DNA of 64,000 nt from Paragordius varius. Taxonomy: Eukaryota > Nematomorpha. A program made the translations under genes and the position numbers. This document shows positions 1-12,600 of the stretch, one piece after another (position 1 is the first letter of the stretch; each line of letters opens with the position of its first letter). The stretch lies in contig OZ176055.1 of assembly GCA_964247055.1 (NCBI GenBank), forward strand, positions 4,712,001 through 4,776,000, in the 5' to 3' direction. The notes under the pieces were generated by a model, which worked only from the letters and a program-made list of their open reading frames with translations, was not told the origin of the DNA and did not search any database.

Positions 1-361
1 TCAAATAAAAGATTTAGTCAAAAATTCGGAAAATATAGAAAAACTTGATGTTGAATGGCATAGAAAATATCTGAAGTTGGCTGAAATTAAAAATGCCCCG
101 CAAAAAATCCTCACATATGAGGAGGAATTTCAAAAATTGTCAGATACTACAAAAATTTTTGAAGAGGTTTACTTTTTTATGAAAAGTTATTTGAAAAAGT
201 TAAAAGAGATTGGTGAGAAAGCAAAAGAACCGAAAAAGGAAATTATTACGGAACAACCCTCAAAACCAAAAGGGATTGGAAATTTTTTAAAGAAATTTGG
301 ATTGAATCTATTTTTCTTTGGAGTTCAGGAGGTGTGTAGCCATATAAGGGGTTACACATAG
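1..361 (+). CDS. 3' part of an unrecognised charged coding exon, cut by the window edge
   Basis: The frame starting at base 2 is open from the window edge to a TAG at 359-361, about 119 codons. The text is rich in Lys and Glu and looks alpha-helical, with a Pro/Lys stretch (EQPSKPKG) near residue 93. The last 25 or so residues (Phe-rich, then a Cys/His segment) look less coding-like, so a splice donor may lie before them; a GGTGAG at 212-217 is one candidate. I do not recognise the protein. The spacing of WHRKY, a downstream APQ and a helical Lys/Glu tail is faintly like the C-terminal helical region of HYOU1/GRP170 ER chaperones, but this is speculation. It could also be a chance open frame in repeat DNA, although codon use looks protein-like through residue 105. 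Confidence 0.35.
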   Translation, partial: QIKDLVKNSENIEKLDVEWHRKYLKLAEIKNAPQKILTYEEEFQKLSDTTKIFEEVYFFMKSYLKKLKEIGEKAKEPKKEIITEQPSKPKGIGNFLKKFGLNLFFFGVQEVCSHIRGYT

Positions 362-389
362 GACTCTGTTTTATTTTATATTCTATATT

Positions 390-423
<34 letters not shown>

Positions 424-1480
424 CATATTTATATATAAAATATAAAATAAATTATAAAAAAATATATAATCAATAACTATCGAAATTTTACAGTGATGGC
501 AAAATAATAATAAAAATAAGTTCCTCTAATCAAAATAAACATCTAAAAATGGTTAAACTGTCTTAAATGTGTATAGATTTATTTTATATGGCGATGATTC
601 TAAAAAATATTTTGTCAATCTCATAATAGCAATCCATTTTGCGTTTGGTAAAATTCATTATATAAAATTATATATTTCCCCTTTCACTTAGTTTTATATC
701 AGAGGGTAATTTATAATTATATAAATTTGATATACTGTCTCTAAAGTTTATTATCTAGATATCATACGCACAGTAAATACTCTCAAGAAATAATGGTTAC
801 AAAACAGCATTGCTAATATTCGTTTAGATCTATATTAAATATAGTTAACTTTGTTTTGTATAAATCTACATTTAAAAGAACTGTTAAGTAAAATCTGAGT
901 GAATCCGGAATTTTGTGAAAGCAAAGAGTAAATAAAACGTGTTAATTTTTATAGCAATTTGAAACATCGAGCCTCTACCGCAGTAAAATTTAATTGATAT
1001 CGAATTTCCAAATAAATATTTTAAAGGCATAATTCTAACAAGTAATCAAGTAAAGGGTGTAGTGCCGGAAGATCGTCGGCCACCTGCCGTCAAGGCATGA
1101 CCTACCCACCCCTAACTCATAGATTTCAGAGCAGGGAAATCCAACAAACATGAAATGTATTAGCTTATGTAGGTGACAATATGTATGAACAGCTGTCTAA
1201 AAAAATTATTTGGATCACCGAAACCGTTTTTAATGAAACCGCAATACATATGGTGTCATCTGTAATAAATTTTATTACATAAATTTTTCAATTTCAAAGT
1301 CCAAAATTTGTATATAAAAGCATATAAAACAATAAATGCAAAAAATCAAATACAAAGAAACAGCTGATGATTTTTGATATGCCTTTTTACAACGCAAAAC
1401 GGTTAACTAGATGTAATAAAAAGCTTTATTAATTAAAATATCTCATTTAGCTTTAAAAAAATTAGTGTAAAAGCGTTTTG
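362..1480. other. Non-coding stretch with a TA microsatellite
   Basis: No gene is visible. A (TA)n tract occupies about 393-422. A short G+C-richer patch at 1058-1115 stands out from the background but has no recognisable identity. The rest is featureless A+T-rich sequence. Confidence 0.6.
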
Positions 1481-2062
1481 GGTGTCTGGCATGCGATAGA
1501 TTTTGCGCTTTGTTTTACCTATGTTTATTTCAAAATCCTAGACCATTTTCTATTTGCACGATAGCGTAAAATAGCAAAATAGAGCACATTATTTTTAACA
1601 AATTTTTTTAGGTAAAGCTTAATGCTCAATTCAAAAAATAAAATTATAATATATGATATATTATATTTGAAAAAGAATATATTTATAAAAAATATGATGT
1701 GGGCTAGTTTTTTATAATATATCGAAAAATGTGGAGATTTTGCGACAAAACTTCTAAAATATGGTATATCGCATAAAAAACATGTTGAAAAAGATGAACA
1801 CTTTTTTCAAAATTTAAATTTTAGCAAAAAAATTTTGAGCGTGCTTCATACTTAGGGTGACCAGACGTAAAATTTTTTTTAAATACATTTAAATTTTTTA
1901 TAAAAAAATTATTTTTTATCCGTTTAAATTTTTTATCATTAGGTATGTTTAAAATCTATATCAATTTAAATTAAAATTTTTTATTTTTTTAAATTTTATT
2001 TTTTCGAATTTATATCATATGATTACACACTTAGCTTCCTACTCCTACTTCCAACATTATCA

Positions 2063-2187
2063 AAAAGACAAATTAATATCACAAATCGGTAGCTTATACG
2101 TTTACTCCAGAAAATTAATAAAATATTTTTTTCTACTAATAAAAGACAAATTAATACCACAAATCGGTAGCTTATACGTTTACTCCA
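2063..2187 (+). repeat. Direct duplication in the hAT 5' region
   Basis: A segment of about 47 bp (2063-2109) recurs almost identically at 2141-2187, a 78-bp offset, upstream of the transposase remnant. The shared core includes CACAAATCGGTAGCTTATAC. Subterminal repeats in hAT elements often bind transposase; that role is inferred here. Confidence 0.75.
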
Positions 2188-2271
2188 AATAATTAAGGTA
2201 ATATAATATTTTTTAAACTAAAATTAGTTTAAAAATATGAATAAAGAGGTTGTAAATTCAACTATGAATTA

Positions 2272-3985
2272 ATGAAAGAATTTCCTTTTATCAAAAAACG
2301 AAGAATGAATCATTTGTTAAATGTTCGTTTTTCGAGGGGAATTACCCTAGCACATGGCGGCAAGCATGATATTACAAAGCATATGGAAACAGAGAAACAT
2401 AAAAAATGTTTAGATATGGCGGCATCATCTCACAAAATGAGCGATTTTTATCGAAAAACCGCTTTTGGAGAGGAAGAAAAGAATTTGACACTAGCCGAAG
2501 GCATTTTATTTTTTCACGCCGTTAATCACAATCATTCCTTTAGATCTATGGTTGTACCTCACAGCTTATTCGTACCTTATTCAACAAAAAATTTACATGT
2601 GTCCACACAAAGGCTGAAGCCATTGAATGCAATGCCTTTCGCCACATGCATTTTCTGAAATACAAAATCTGAAAATTAATTTCATATCGCTATACTCTGA
2701 TGCATCAAATCACAAGGAAACAAAATATTTCCCACTTTATTAAAATATTTTGGTCCAGAAACCGGAGTAAAATTGAAATTTTAAATTTTATTTCTCTACC
2801 CGGTGCGAATTCCGACATAATTTTACTTCAATAATGAATATTCTAGGGAAAAATAATTTAAAAGACAAAATCATCGCATATTGCGGTGACAACACCAATA
2901 CGAACTTCGGTGCAAAAGCAAGGAGGGGAACAAAAAATAATTTTCAGTAATTAGCAGATCATCTTAATCAAAACATTATTGACGTTGGGTGTGTAGCGCA
3001 TATAATACACAACGCTATTCAAACAGCTGCTGATTTGTTACCCCTAGATGTGGAAAATGTAGTTGTTAAAATATATTCCTATTTTTATATATACATGGTA
3101 CGCGTTGAAACGCTTAAGGAATTCTGTGTAAATGCAGAAGCTCAATATCAACAAAGCTTGGATATTGTAGACCGTTGGTTAGCTCTTCTGACAGCTATCG
3201 AAAGAATATTAAAAATGTAATCCTTTAAAATCCTATTTTTTGTCACAGGACGAATGTCCTACAACTTTGGAAAAGTTTTTTGAAAGTGATTCTTCAAAAA
3301 TATGGTTAGAGTTCCTACATAATCAAGCTTCTCTCTTTCAAAATGTTATTGAATTGATAGAAGGTAACAAAATTTCGGCAATCGAAGTAGCCAATGAAGT
3401 TAGTAACCTTAAATTCCAATGTAATGTTAGAAAATAATTTTCATTAACCATCCGCAATATTATAAATAATATAGAAAAACAAGGTTAAATAAATCGCCAA
3501 GATATCCTGTACCATATAAAAATGTTTTATACAAAATGTAAAGATTATTTGGAAGACTGGATGGTGCAATTCAATAAAATTGTTTATTTTCATTAACATT
3601 AAAACCAGAATTTAAGTGGTGCGATGTTTAAAAATCATTTGATTACATCTGCATATCCGAAAAATTTCCAAATCTTTTAGAAAATGATCTTTTTTTTGAA
3701 GAATCATTAGTTAAAATATACTGAGAATGAAAAACAAATTATGGACAAGAGAAAAAAAATACAGTAGAAATGAAATTGTTAGAAATATTTCATCATTTTG
3801 AAACAAACTATGTTCCATACAATATTTTAAAAATTGTGGCATTCGCATTATCTTTACCTGTAACCAACGCTGCTACTGAGCGCGCTTTTTCCACAGTAAA
3901 TCAGGTGTGGACATCAGAAAAATATTTAAATTTTGAAAAAAAACCATCTTATATAATTTGACAGATTCTTGTGAAGACTTCTACA
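2272..3985 (+). pseudogene. hAT transposase pseudogene
   Basis: Pieces in several frames line up in the order of a hAT transposase. A zinc-finger-like segment with HxxxH spacing comes first (GGKHDITKHMETEKHKK, about 2356-2407). It is followed by AEGILFFHAVNHNHSFRSM (about 2494-2550), an RNase-H-fold region (SLYSDASNHKETK, about 2690), IAYCGDNTNTNFG (about 2875-2915) and VGCVAHIIHNAIQTAADLL (2985-3040). The C-terminal dimerisation motif LPVTNAATERAFSTVNQ ends the series at 3855-3905. Stops and frameshifts between the pieces make it non-functional. The pieces are collinear inside terminal repeats, so this is one element and not a mosaic. Confidence 0.88.
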
Positions 3986-4720
3986 ATATTTTAAAAAATG
4001 ATGACAAACTGCTAAAATGCATTCGCTCAAATAAAATATACCAAAGAATAAAATATTTTTTTATATTTATAATGCATTTGTGTTAAAAATAAATAAATAT
4101 TACATTAATTTTTTTGTATAAAAATTTCTGCTTGTACCCCCTCCATGCCCCCCTTCCCTTTCTCAGATTTGTCCCGTTTTTTCCTTCAAAAAATATGGTC
4201 ACCCTATTCATACTATTTTGAGGCATGATGGAAACGGTATAAAAGCGCTTTAAGATATTAATATCTTAAAGTTATCGTTTCCACCGTACTTCAAATTACC
4301 TGAAAACTTGCTTCACAAAACTTTGCTATAAATTAATTTTTAAGCTAAATACTCATCTTTTCGGAAAAATTTTCTTTAATATAAGCATATAAAGATTTAT
4401 CGCAATCCCGGCCTATTCACCTTTATAACCTATTTTAAACATTTCCGAAAATGGGTTTCAGAGCCCACATCTAATTCCTTTTTATACGCAGTTATATTTT
4501 TAGTGATATCTTTTGGAATGAGGCCTTTTGTGTTCACCAAAATTTTTTTTTATAACAAGCACAAATTTTACAATTTTTTGACATGAAGTTACCACAAAAG
4601 CGGTATAACTTTCTTATATCAACCGTAAGACTTAAAATGGCGGATTTGATGCCAATTTATAGATTGTGGGTTGCAAATTTAATCCGAATATTTTACCTTT
4701 TACTTATAATATTTTATCAC

Positions 4721-5680
4721 ACAAAACAATTTTTTCCGAGTTTACATATTAATCTCAATTCTTAAATTTTAAAAATTGTTAAAAACTCTTTATATAGTCA
4801 TAAAAAACCTGCAGTGGCGAGCTTTTTTAAATATCTATAAACAATTTGGAATGAACCAAAAAATATAATCTTTAGACTTAAATTTAATTAAGATATGTGT
4901 TAGATAAATTGTTTCAAGGGATAAGCATTTCCTTATTTAACTTAGATTAAGTTATATTAAATATTAAAATTCCAAATATTAAAAATGGCATAGCTTTGCA
5001 TTACACAATTGATTATGTCTTAATCCCATACTTTAAAACTTATCAATTTTAATAATGACGCGGACGACTCCAAAGAGCACTTAAGTCGGATTTTAAAGTA
5101 CCGCTAATCTTAATATAGTTTAACCATTATACAAATGTATGGTGTATAATGGGGGTAAACTGATTAATAATATTAATTAAACAAAGGAATAGCGTAAATA
5201 AATATTAATCCGTAGAAACAAAAATTCACCTTGTTTTTTGATATTATCATGAAAAAGTTGTGTAAAAATATTAATCCATTTTTTTCATCAAACTCTAATT
5301 TGAATTTAAAAATATTAATCCATTTGTTTCATCAAACTTTAATTTTAATTTATATAGCATAAACCTTAATTAATCTAACAAGATTGATTTTATGAGATAC
5401 TAATTAAAATTATAAGGCACATTTTTGATACTTTTTAACACTAAATTGATAAATGTAAATGCCATTTTTATAGCCCATATCCAATGAAGACTTTTTTTTT
5501 CAAATAATCCAGATGTTTATCCAGTTTTCTAAAAAAGTAACCCGAAGGACGTTTGAGCCTGTTAAAGATCATTGTGATTGATAACATATGGTATAAATCC
5601 GTATCTCTATTAATTTCCTAAAATCAAAAAGATCGATTTTAAGTTTAAACGAACACATTAAAAAAAATATAATATATAAA
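4721..5680. other. Non-coding stretch
   Basis: A+T-rich sequence without a supportable gene. Two short direct repeats near 5265 and 5310 share AAAAATATTAATCCATTT and CATCAAACT. Nothing else is recognised. Confidence 0.5.
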
Positions 5681-5689
5681 AAATCCATC

Positions 5690-6260
5690 CATGCATCCTT
5701 CCGTTTTAGGTCCCAGGGTATCTGGGGTTACCATGCACTAACTTTCTGAAGAATGTTTTATCACAGACTTGTTCGTGTTCAATATTAACTTACTTGTAAG
5801 ATATCTTGGGTCAGCTGTTTGGACCATGTGAGTTTAAGGCGGCCTTTTATGTTTGGGTCGGGTATGTTTAGATGTTGTATTTTTGCACCCAACGCTAAAT
5901 GAACAGAGATATGGGTTCTACTTCTTTTAGGGTATTATCAAGATTATTGGTTGAGTTTTTAGCATGTGATTTACAGCTCTAGTAAGTCTATATAAGTCTG
6001 TTGCTGTAAGAGCCAAGGCTCCTGTACCTTGTCATAGCTGGTCGTTTTCCATTGTGTAAATCTTTATCTTATGATTCGATTTAATATTTTTATAAGTTTA
6101 AATATATTTATTATTGAATTTAACCCATCCTTGTCTGATTCTATTATGGCATCCCCCAAAGAACCATCAGATGCTATGTAATCGCCAAGATATGGAAAAG
6201 ATGTTACAATTTCTAGTTGTCTCCATAAAATTTTAAAGTACGAGGATTAGCTATAGGCAA
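5690..6260 (-). pseudogene. Possible LINE 3'-end remnant
   Basis: On the minus strand, broken frames read like the C-terminal tail of RTE/CR1-type LINE proteins: a basic GRLKLTWSKQLTQDI-like stretch, then a Trp-containing end beside ATGG-type 3' repeats at 5688-5696. Many stops interrupt it. The family assignment is weak compared with the LINE pieces at 33600-34790 and 58410-58900. Confidence 0.3.
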
Positions 6261-6635
6261 TGGTATCGATAAAGCACATGGTGTGCAGACAAAATTATTA
6301 TTATTATTTAATTTTCCTTTTATATTGGAACTTTTTTTATGAACCCAACTCCATTATGAAAAATAAAGTTAATAAAATATCAAAATATAGATAAAGTGAA
6401 TGTTTAATTATTTATTATTAAATTAACTGTAAAATGCATATGATTCAATACTAATAATTGGAAAAATATATGAAATAATAATATATTATAAACACAGGAT
6501 GATTTGAGCATTATTAAAACAATAATTATATATCACACAATAGGTTTGTATATAAAAAGTTTGGGACTTTGCATGAAGATAAATTCTAAAATTAAAAATG
6601 CAAACAATATATTATAAAATATATAAATTAAAAAA

Positions 6636-9600
6636 TTAATGAACATGCCCGTCAAATGACTTTGATTTGCTATGTGATAACGACAACAAAGCATCATTGT
6701 GATACATTGATGTACAAGCGGCAGAGATTTGATTAAATTCTTTGGAGGGATTATTTTTTTGGTTTGTATTATCCAATCTGTATAACATTTTTCCGTTATG
6801 TCTCTGGTTGTTAGGGTGAAAATTTAAATCGGGCGTTGTGGAAACGGTTTTATTTTGTAATGAGTTGTTCAAACGAGAATTATAAGAGGATTGTTGAGAG
6901 TTGGAATTTTGCATCAATTTTAAGTTTGGGTTTGTAATGCAATCAGGAGCAAAAACACCGTTCTGAAGAGCAATTCGTTCATTAATAAATGAAGAATTAA
7001 AAACATGTTGTACATTTGAATCTCCGTTGTTTAATAACATATTATTTGGATAATTTTTGCGACCTATTTGCACAAAAAATTACATATGTGTTATGTGTTA
7101 AATATATATAATATACTTTTTGTAAATTTTAGACACACATAAGGCGAGCAAAACTATATAATATCAATACTACTACACAATTTAATCAACTTTTGGGCAT
7201 CTATAACATGAAAAGCCTTACTCATTTTTGAGGAATAAAAAACTGGTTTATTATGATGTAAATGGAAAGAGTCGGTTAAAGCATTGTTGTTTTGAATGAC
7301 AAACGGGTCTTGTGTGCAACAAGAAGGTTTTTGAATAACGCGACAAGAAGTTTTATTCGACTTCCTTGGTGGCAGTGATGGAGCCCTATCATCTACGTCT
7401 ACCAAAAAACTATGGTTGTTGGATGGTGTCTGTATTTTAGAATTAAGTTGCAAAATATTCACTGTAGTAGTTAATGGTTGATTGGCAAGATTTTCTGTTT
7501 TGTTGGAAATCACATCGGTGGGAGAAAATCCATTTCGATTGTTCTAAAATATGGCAAGTAGAAAAAGTAGAAAAATTGATATTATACAGACAAAACATAT
7601 AAAGACTAATAAATATTTTCCAAAGACAGTAATACGCTTTAAACCTAAATTTTTTAATATATATCTGATAGGGTTGCGAAAGTGGGTTAAGAAATTAATT
7701 GTCTATTAGTTTTTGAGTTTTGTCTGCACAATTCAATTCTTATTTTAACAAAGGCAAAAAATAAAGTAGATATCCTACCTTTTGCCTTAAAAGCGTGGTG
7801 GAAAGTTCATGTATTTTACTAGCTTCTGGATCCCAATGATATCCACCATCTTCGTCATCAAAATCATCGGTATCACCGTCTAACTCTAAAATTATTATAC
7901 ATTTATTGATATAATAAAAATCAAAATTATGAGAATAAATATATTGCTTTAAAAACCACATTTATATCTTCTTTTTCAATATAACATGTGATTGATTGCA
8001 TTTAAAAAATATTAAATTAAGTGTCAATTTACATCTTTACTCCTTAGTTTGCAACTTTAACGATAATAATCAAAAAATTAAAATATAATGTTTTTTTATT
8101 AAATAAATATTAGTCTTTCTTAATGTTTTTTGTTTTTGCTGTAATAAAATTTATGTAACTAGTATACTAAACTAAATTCAAAGGATATCAAATAAGCATA
8201 AATACATTAAAATATGTGACAAAACGACAATATATTAATATAAATTATAATCATAAAATATATTAAACAGCTAAGAAAAACTTGTCAATATAAGAATGGT
8301 TCGTAGTAACCATTATAAATTAAAAAGAAAAATTATTGTTTAGCGCAAAATAATTGCTTATTGCATTTAAAGCATACCAGCAGGACGTTGCAAGCCGTTA
8401 GGCAAGCCAAGATTTATATTTCGTTGCTTTTTAGTTCTGTTTTCTCGGGCATTTTTTGACGTTTTGGATGTGCTTTGTTTGGGGGAATGAATATTGTTGG
8501 CATTGTTAATGATATGTGTGGATGATGATAGGTTAGATTTGGAATTCATATTTTTTGATTCACCAGCCCTGTCATCGAAAATAAATGCATTTTGTGTTCT
8601 TTGATCATTGTTGCTTGTGATTGGCAAAAAGGGAGCCGGAGATGGTATAATGTTTGAGGTCCACGCATCTACTGTGATTTCGTGACTGCCCTTAATTTCC
8701 GACCGACAAAATGGACAAAATTGGCCACCTTGTGAATCCTATTTCCCAAAAATAGATGTAATAAATTAGTTTGCGACCAGAAATATTTAAAGATTTGCAA
8801 TATAATCAGTTTTATTAGGGATCCTTACTTTTAATGAAATTTTGGAATTGTAAGACTAAAAATAAATATGTACTTTTGTTTTATGATTAAAACTAATTAT
8901 AAAGATATATCAACACTAAAAAATTTACCTAAAAAAATAACACATATATCAGTCAAAAGCAACATTTTTTAAGGAAAATGAACATTTTTAGAAATCCAAT
9001 TTGATCTAAATGGAAATTTTTCAGTTGTCTATGCTTGAAAATATGTTGCGTTTGCCTAAAAAATGTCGCTTTGACTGAAAATGGCATATCATTTTTTTGG
9101 AAATATATTTGAAAACTAACCGTATCTAATTTATATTTAATTTATTATACCAAATCTTTTGCTTTAAAATTTTTTACGTTCGAATATTTTGATTTAGCTG
9201 AATATATATAATTTTCTAATTTTGTGTCATAATGTTATTTAATAAAAAATAATTTTTTAATCACTATTAAATGTAATTATATCGTTGATATTAACGCATT
9301 TAATAAATACGATTATATTTTTTTGACAATTCATATTAGTTAACAGAAGGCAAATTATAAATAAACAGGCTTTATTAAAATGCATATTAGATAACAATCT
9401 GCAAAATATATTAAAACATATATAATAAATAAAAATTATTAAGTGAAAACCGGAGTCAAATTGCATAGTATTGTGGACAAGGTGTAATTAAAAGATTTTA
9501 CTTAAATTTTTACCAATTAAAATGGGACTAAGGAGCAAGTATTCAGAGTTTTAAAAGCGTAATCAATATAGATCCAACTAGAAAATTTAATTTAACACAT

Positions 9601-12600
9601 TTAAACAGAAAACTTGTAATGTTTTGTAAAAGACAATAAAATACCTGCCAACTCCTGAGACAAGATTTGCATAATAAATGACCGCATGGTTCAAGTTGTA
9701 TGTTTTTATCGTTTTCAGAACAAATTTTACAAAGTTGATACGTTGTCCCTGTGTTAACATGATATTAAATGATACATGATTAGTCTAAGATAAAAGTTCT
9801 ATAAACGTTAATTATTGGGAAAACGTTTAGGATGCTAAATAGGGTTACAAACTATGAAGTTAATGATGTATTAAGTCTATGTTTGCCTAATTAATATAAT
9901 ACATTCAAAATCGTTATACATCTGAATCGGTAATACAACATTTTGCTTCTTCCAATAATAAGAATCATTATAGATAGAAAAGAGTATAAATTATCATATT
10001 TTAATTTGATATTTTATGTTTAAAAAATTAATCAATCGATCAAACAACAAGTTAAGAAAACTTACCAGCTTTACAGTAAATTTCATATTGTTCTCGACTA
10101 ACTTTGAGTCTGTGATTCGGATTTTTTGATGCGCCATCGACGGCTAACATGAGCATTTGCTTCAAGTAGGTTTGCAAATGGCCAATTTTGCTGCTGGCAG
10201 GCACATTACTTGCAATAAAAATAAAATTGTCAAGATAAAAAGTAAAAAATAAAAGAGACACATTTTAGAAAAACAACCATATTTTTGTTAAATTTTGCAT
10301 TTTATAAAACTAATCTGGATTGTAAAATTAGGAAATAGAGATGTAAATTGGTAGCGATGTGTGAACAAAGGATTTAAAGCCTTGGTGCCTTTTAAGAAAA
10401 AATATTTGACTTTTAGCTTTTTGTATCATAATCTCAATCTTTACTTTACTATACAAGAGTTGTCCATTACGATGTCATTAGAAGTTAAAAGGCCTGTGCT
10501 GAGAGTTGAGAGGAGAGAATGAGTTTGCTGTCCCTTGAAATGGTGGTGTGTTGGATTAGATATGGTCGTTATTACTATATCGTCATCATCGGTAAGACCA
10601 TCCGGGTATAAATAACTAATTTGTTAAATAAGTTAGATTAAAAACACAAATTATTTGATGTCTACACTAATTCAAATTACAGTAAATCGGGAAAATCAAT
10701 ATCAAGTAATTTAAAATAATATCATAACAGGATTATTTGAAATTATTTGATAATAATTCTTAGTATTTACTGTTGTTATGGGGCCGTGTTAAAAAATAAA
10801 AATTCATTTATATAATGTTATGGTAAAATACAAGATACTTTCTTTCTAAATAACAAATTATAGAGACAAATGAAAAAATTATATATTTAATTATTATGCT
10901 AGGCAAATAGTGCATATATGGTAAGATGTACATTGTTAATTGTGTGTGAAAATAGCTAAAATGCGAAAATCATCTCTTAGTTTTCAAAAAAATAATTATT
11001 TTGACATGTAATGGAACAAATAACTGCATTTATGAAAAACAAATATATTTAAGAAATTTAGTTAAATTTGGGGTGATTTTGGGACACCCAAAATCACCAA
11101 AAAAATAAGTTTTGATAAAAGATAATCAAAGATTCTGCCCTTAAACACCGAGACACCTTATAACGTTTATTTAATTATTCATAATATATTTATTAATTTA
11201 ACAATTTCATTTTCTTTAGAAAATTTATATATTAGTAAAGTATTCAATCCAATAACAACTAATATTTTAAGGGTAATTTGAGAAAAATTTGGTTTATTTA
11301 GGCGATATAAAATATTCAATTTTTATAATTAAAACTAATGGTGGAAAAATAAGCAATCTGAATATTTGGCCTTATTAAATATTTTTAATTCGTACAAACA
11401 AATGATTGCCAATTTTATTGCTATTTTTAAGGAAAATAAACAAATTCAGATTTAAAATTGTTCCCAAAGTTTTCAAAAAATTAGATAGAATAAATATATT
11501 AAAATATCTTACAATCCTTCCTGGTAGCCTTCATACAATGCCTGACAAAGGGACATATTTTGCAAGATTGTTTGCAGAATTTTTCCATCCCGTGCAACAA
11601 AACCAATAGCCCACTGGCCTAGCCGCGTGCAACTTAGGCGATACACATAACTAACAAACAAGAACATGTAAAATTTTAATAAATGTGTTTTGAATTTACA
11701 AAAATAATGTAAAAAAACGGTCAACAAATTTAAAAAAATCAAAAAATTAATTATTTTTTAGCATTTAAAATTTTAGTAAAATTTTAGAAAAGAAGTATAA
11801 TATATTCAGCTTAATTAATAAATTATTTTTAACTATTGCGGAAATAAGAAAAATATTAATGACCACCTATTGTCAATTATCAAAATAATTTAAAATTTAA
11901 GAACTGACTTTCGTTATAATCAAAAATGGATTATTTAATTATTATTCGGAAAAAAATTATTTAGAACCTTCCAGGTTTGTCCTGATGCTTGGATAATCGT
12001 TCTTTGACCTCTTCATAAGTCATGAAGGCCATATAGCCAGGATGTACGACTGCAAGCAATATCCAGTTTTGAAGAATTGAATTCCAAGGTTGAAATAAAC
12101 TGATTAATATAACGCAAAAATTAAATATTTCGGGTTAACTTTGAAAAAGTTGTAAAAACGCAGCTTTTTCTCAAAAAAAATCTTGGTTTTGCCACTAAAT
12201 AAATAATTAACATTTTGCCAACCTCAAGCTCCCTACAATTAATTAAAGGTCTGTGATGATAAAAAAATAGCGCTGGACAATTTTCTAAAAGAAACTAACA
12301 ACTAATCAAAAGTATTGAAACCGTGATGTATGACATGTTGAACAAAGTTAAACCACTATTTGTGCTGTACACATGAGACTACACAAAAATTTTTTACTAA
12401 AAAGGATCCTATTATTGTCCAGCATAACAATGCCAAAAAATCTTTTGTCCGAAAACAAATCCACATAAAGTTTCTTCAACACTTCATAATCTTTTGTGGT
12501 AGTTTTCCAGAGGCATTAAAATCCAAATATCTTAAAAAATATTTTTAGTATTGGGCCAAATTTAAAAATATGCTTTCTTTAGCTTTTTAACGCATTAAAA

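Larger units (their letters stand above)
1853..4206 (+). mobile_element. hAT-superfamily DNA transposon, decayed, with intact TSD
   Basis: The left end TAGGGTGACCA and the right end TGGTCACCCTA are an exact 11-bp terminal inverted repeat. The 8 bases outside each end are identical: TTCATACT at 1845-1852 and 4207-4214. An 8-bp duplication is the hAT signature. The interior carries a broken hAT transposase read on the plus strand. Removing the element and one duplication restores a sequence matching other family-A repeat copies (compare 15589-15605), which confirms both boundaries. Confidence 0.93.
1490..4720. repeat. Family-A foldback copy A1, split by a hAT element
   Basis: Two arms related as inverted repeats flank a perfect 24-bp palindrome at 4248-4271 (CTTTAAGATATT and its complement). 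The left arm runs from about 1490 to 1852 and continues at 4207; the right arm runs from 4272 to about 4720. The flanking motif TGATGGAAACGGT and the arm sequence recur in copies at 15140-16308, 16989-19661 and 19745-22129. The hAT element at 1853-4206 inserted into the left arm, so A1 is the older insertion. The outer ends are degraded and their coordinates are approximate. There is no coding capacity. Confidence 0.55.

Noticed and set aside
8367-8378. Cbl ending at the TAA after PAGML (short Cbl form)
   Set aside because: A GTATGC donor just before it joins in phase to four further exons with Cbl-like tail features. A short isoform by read-through remains possible.
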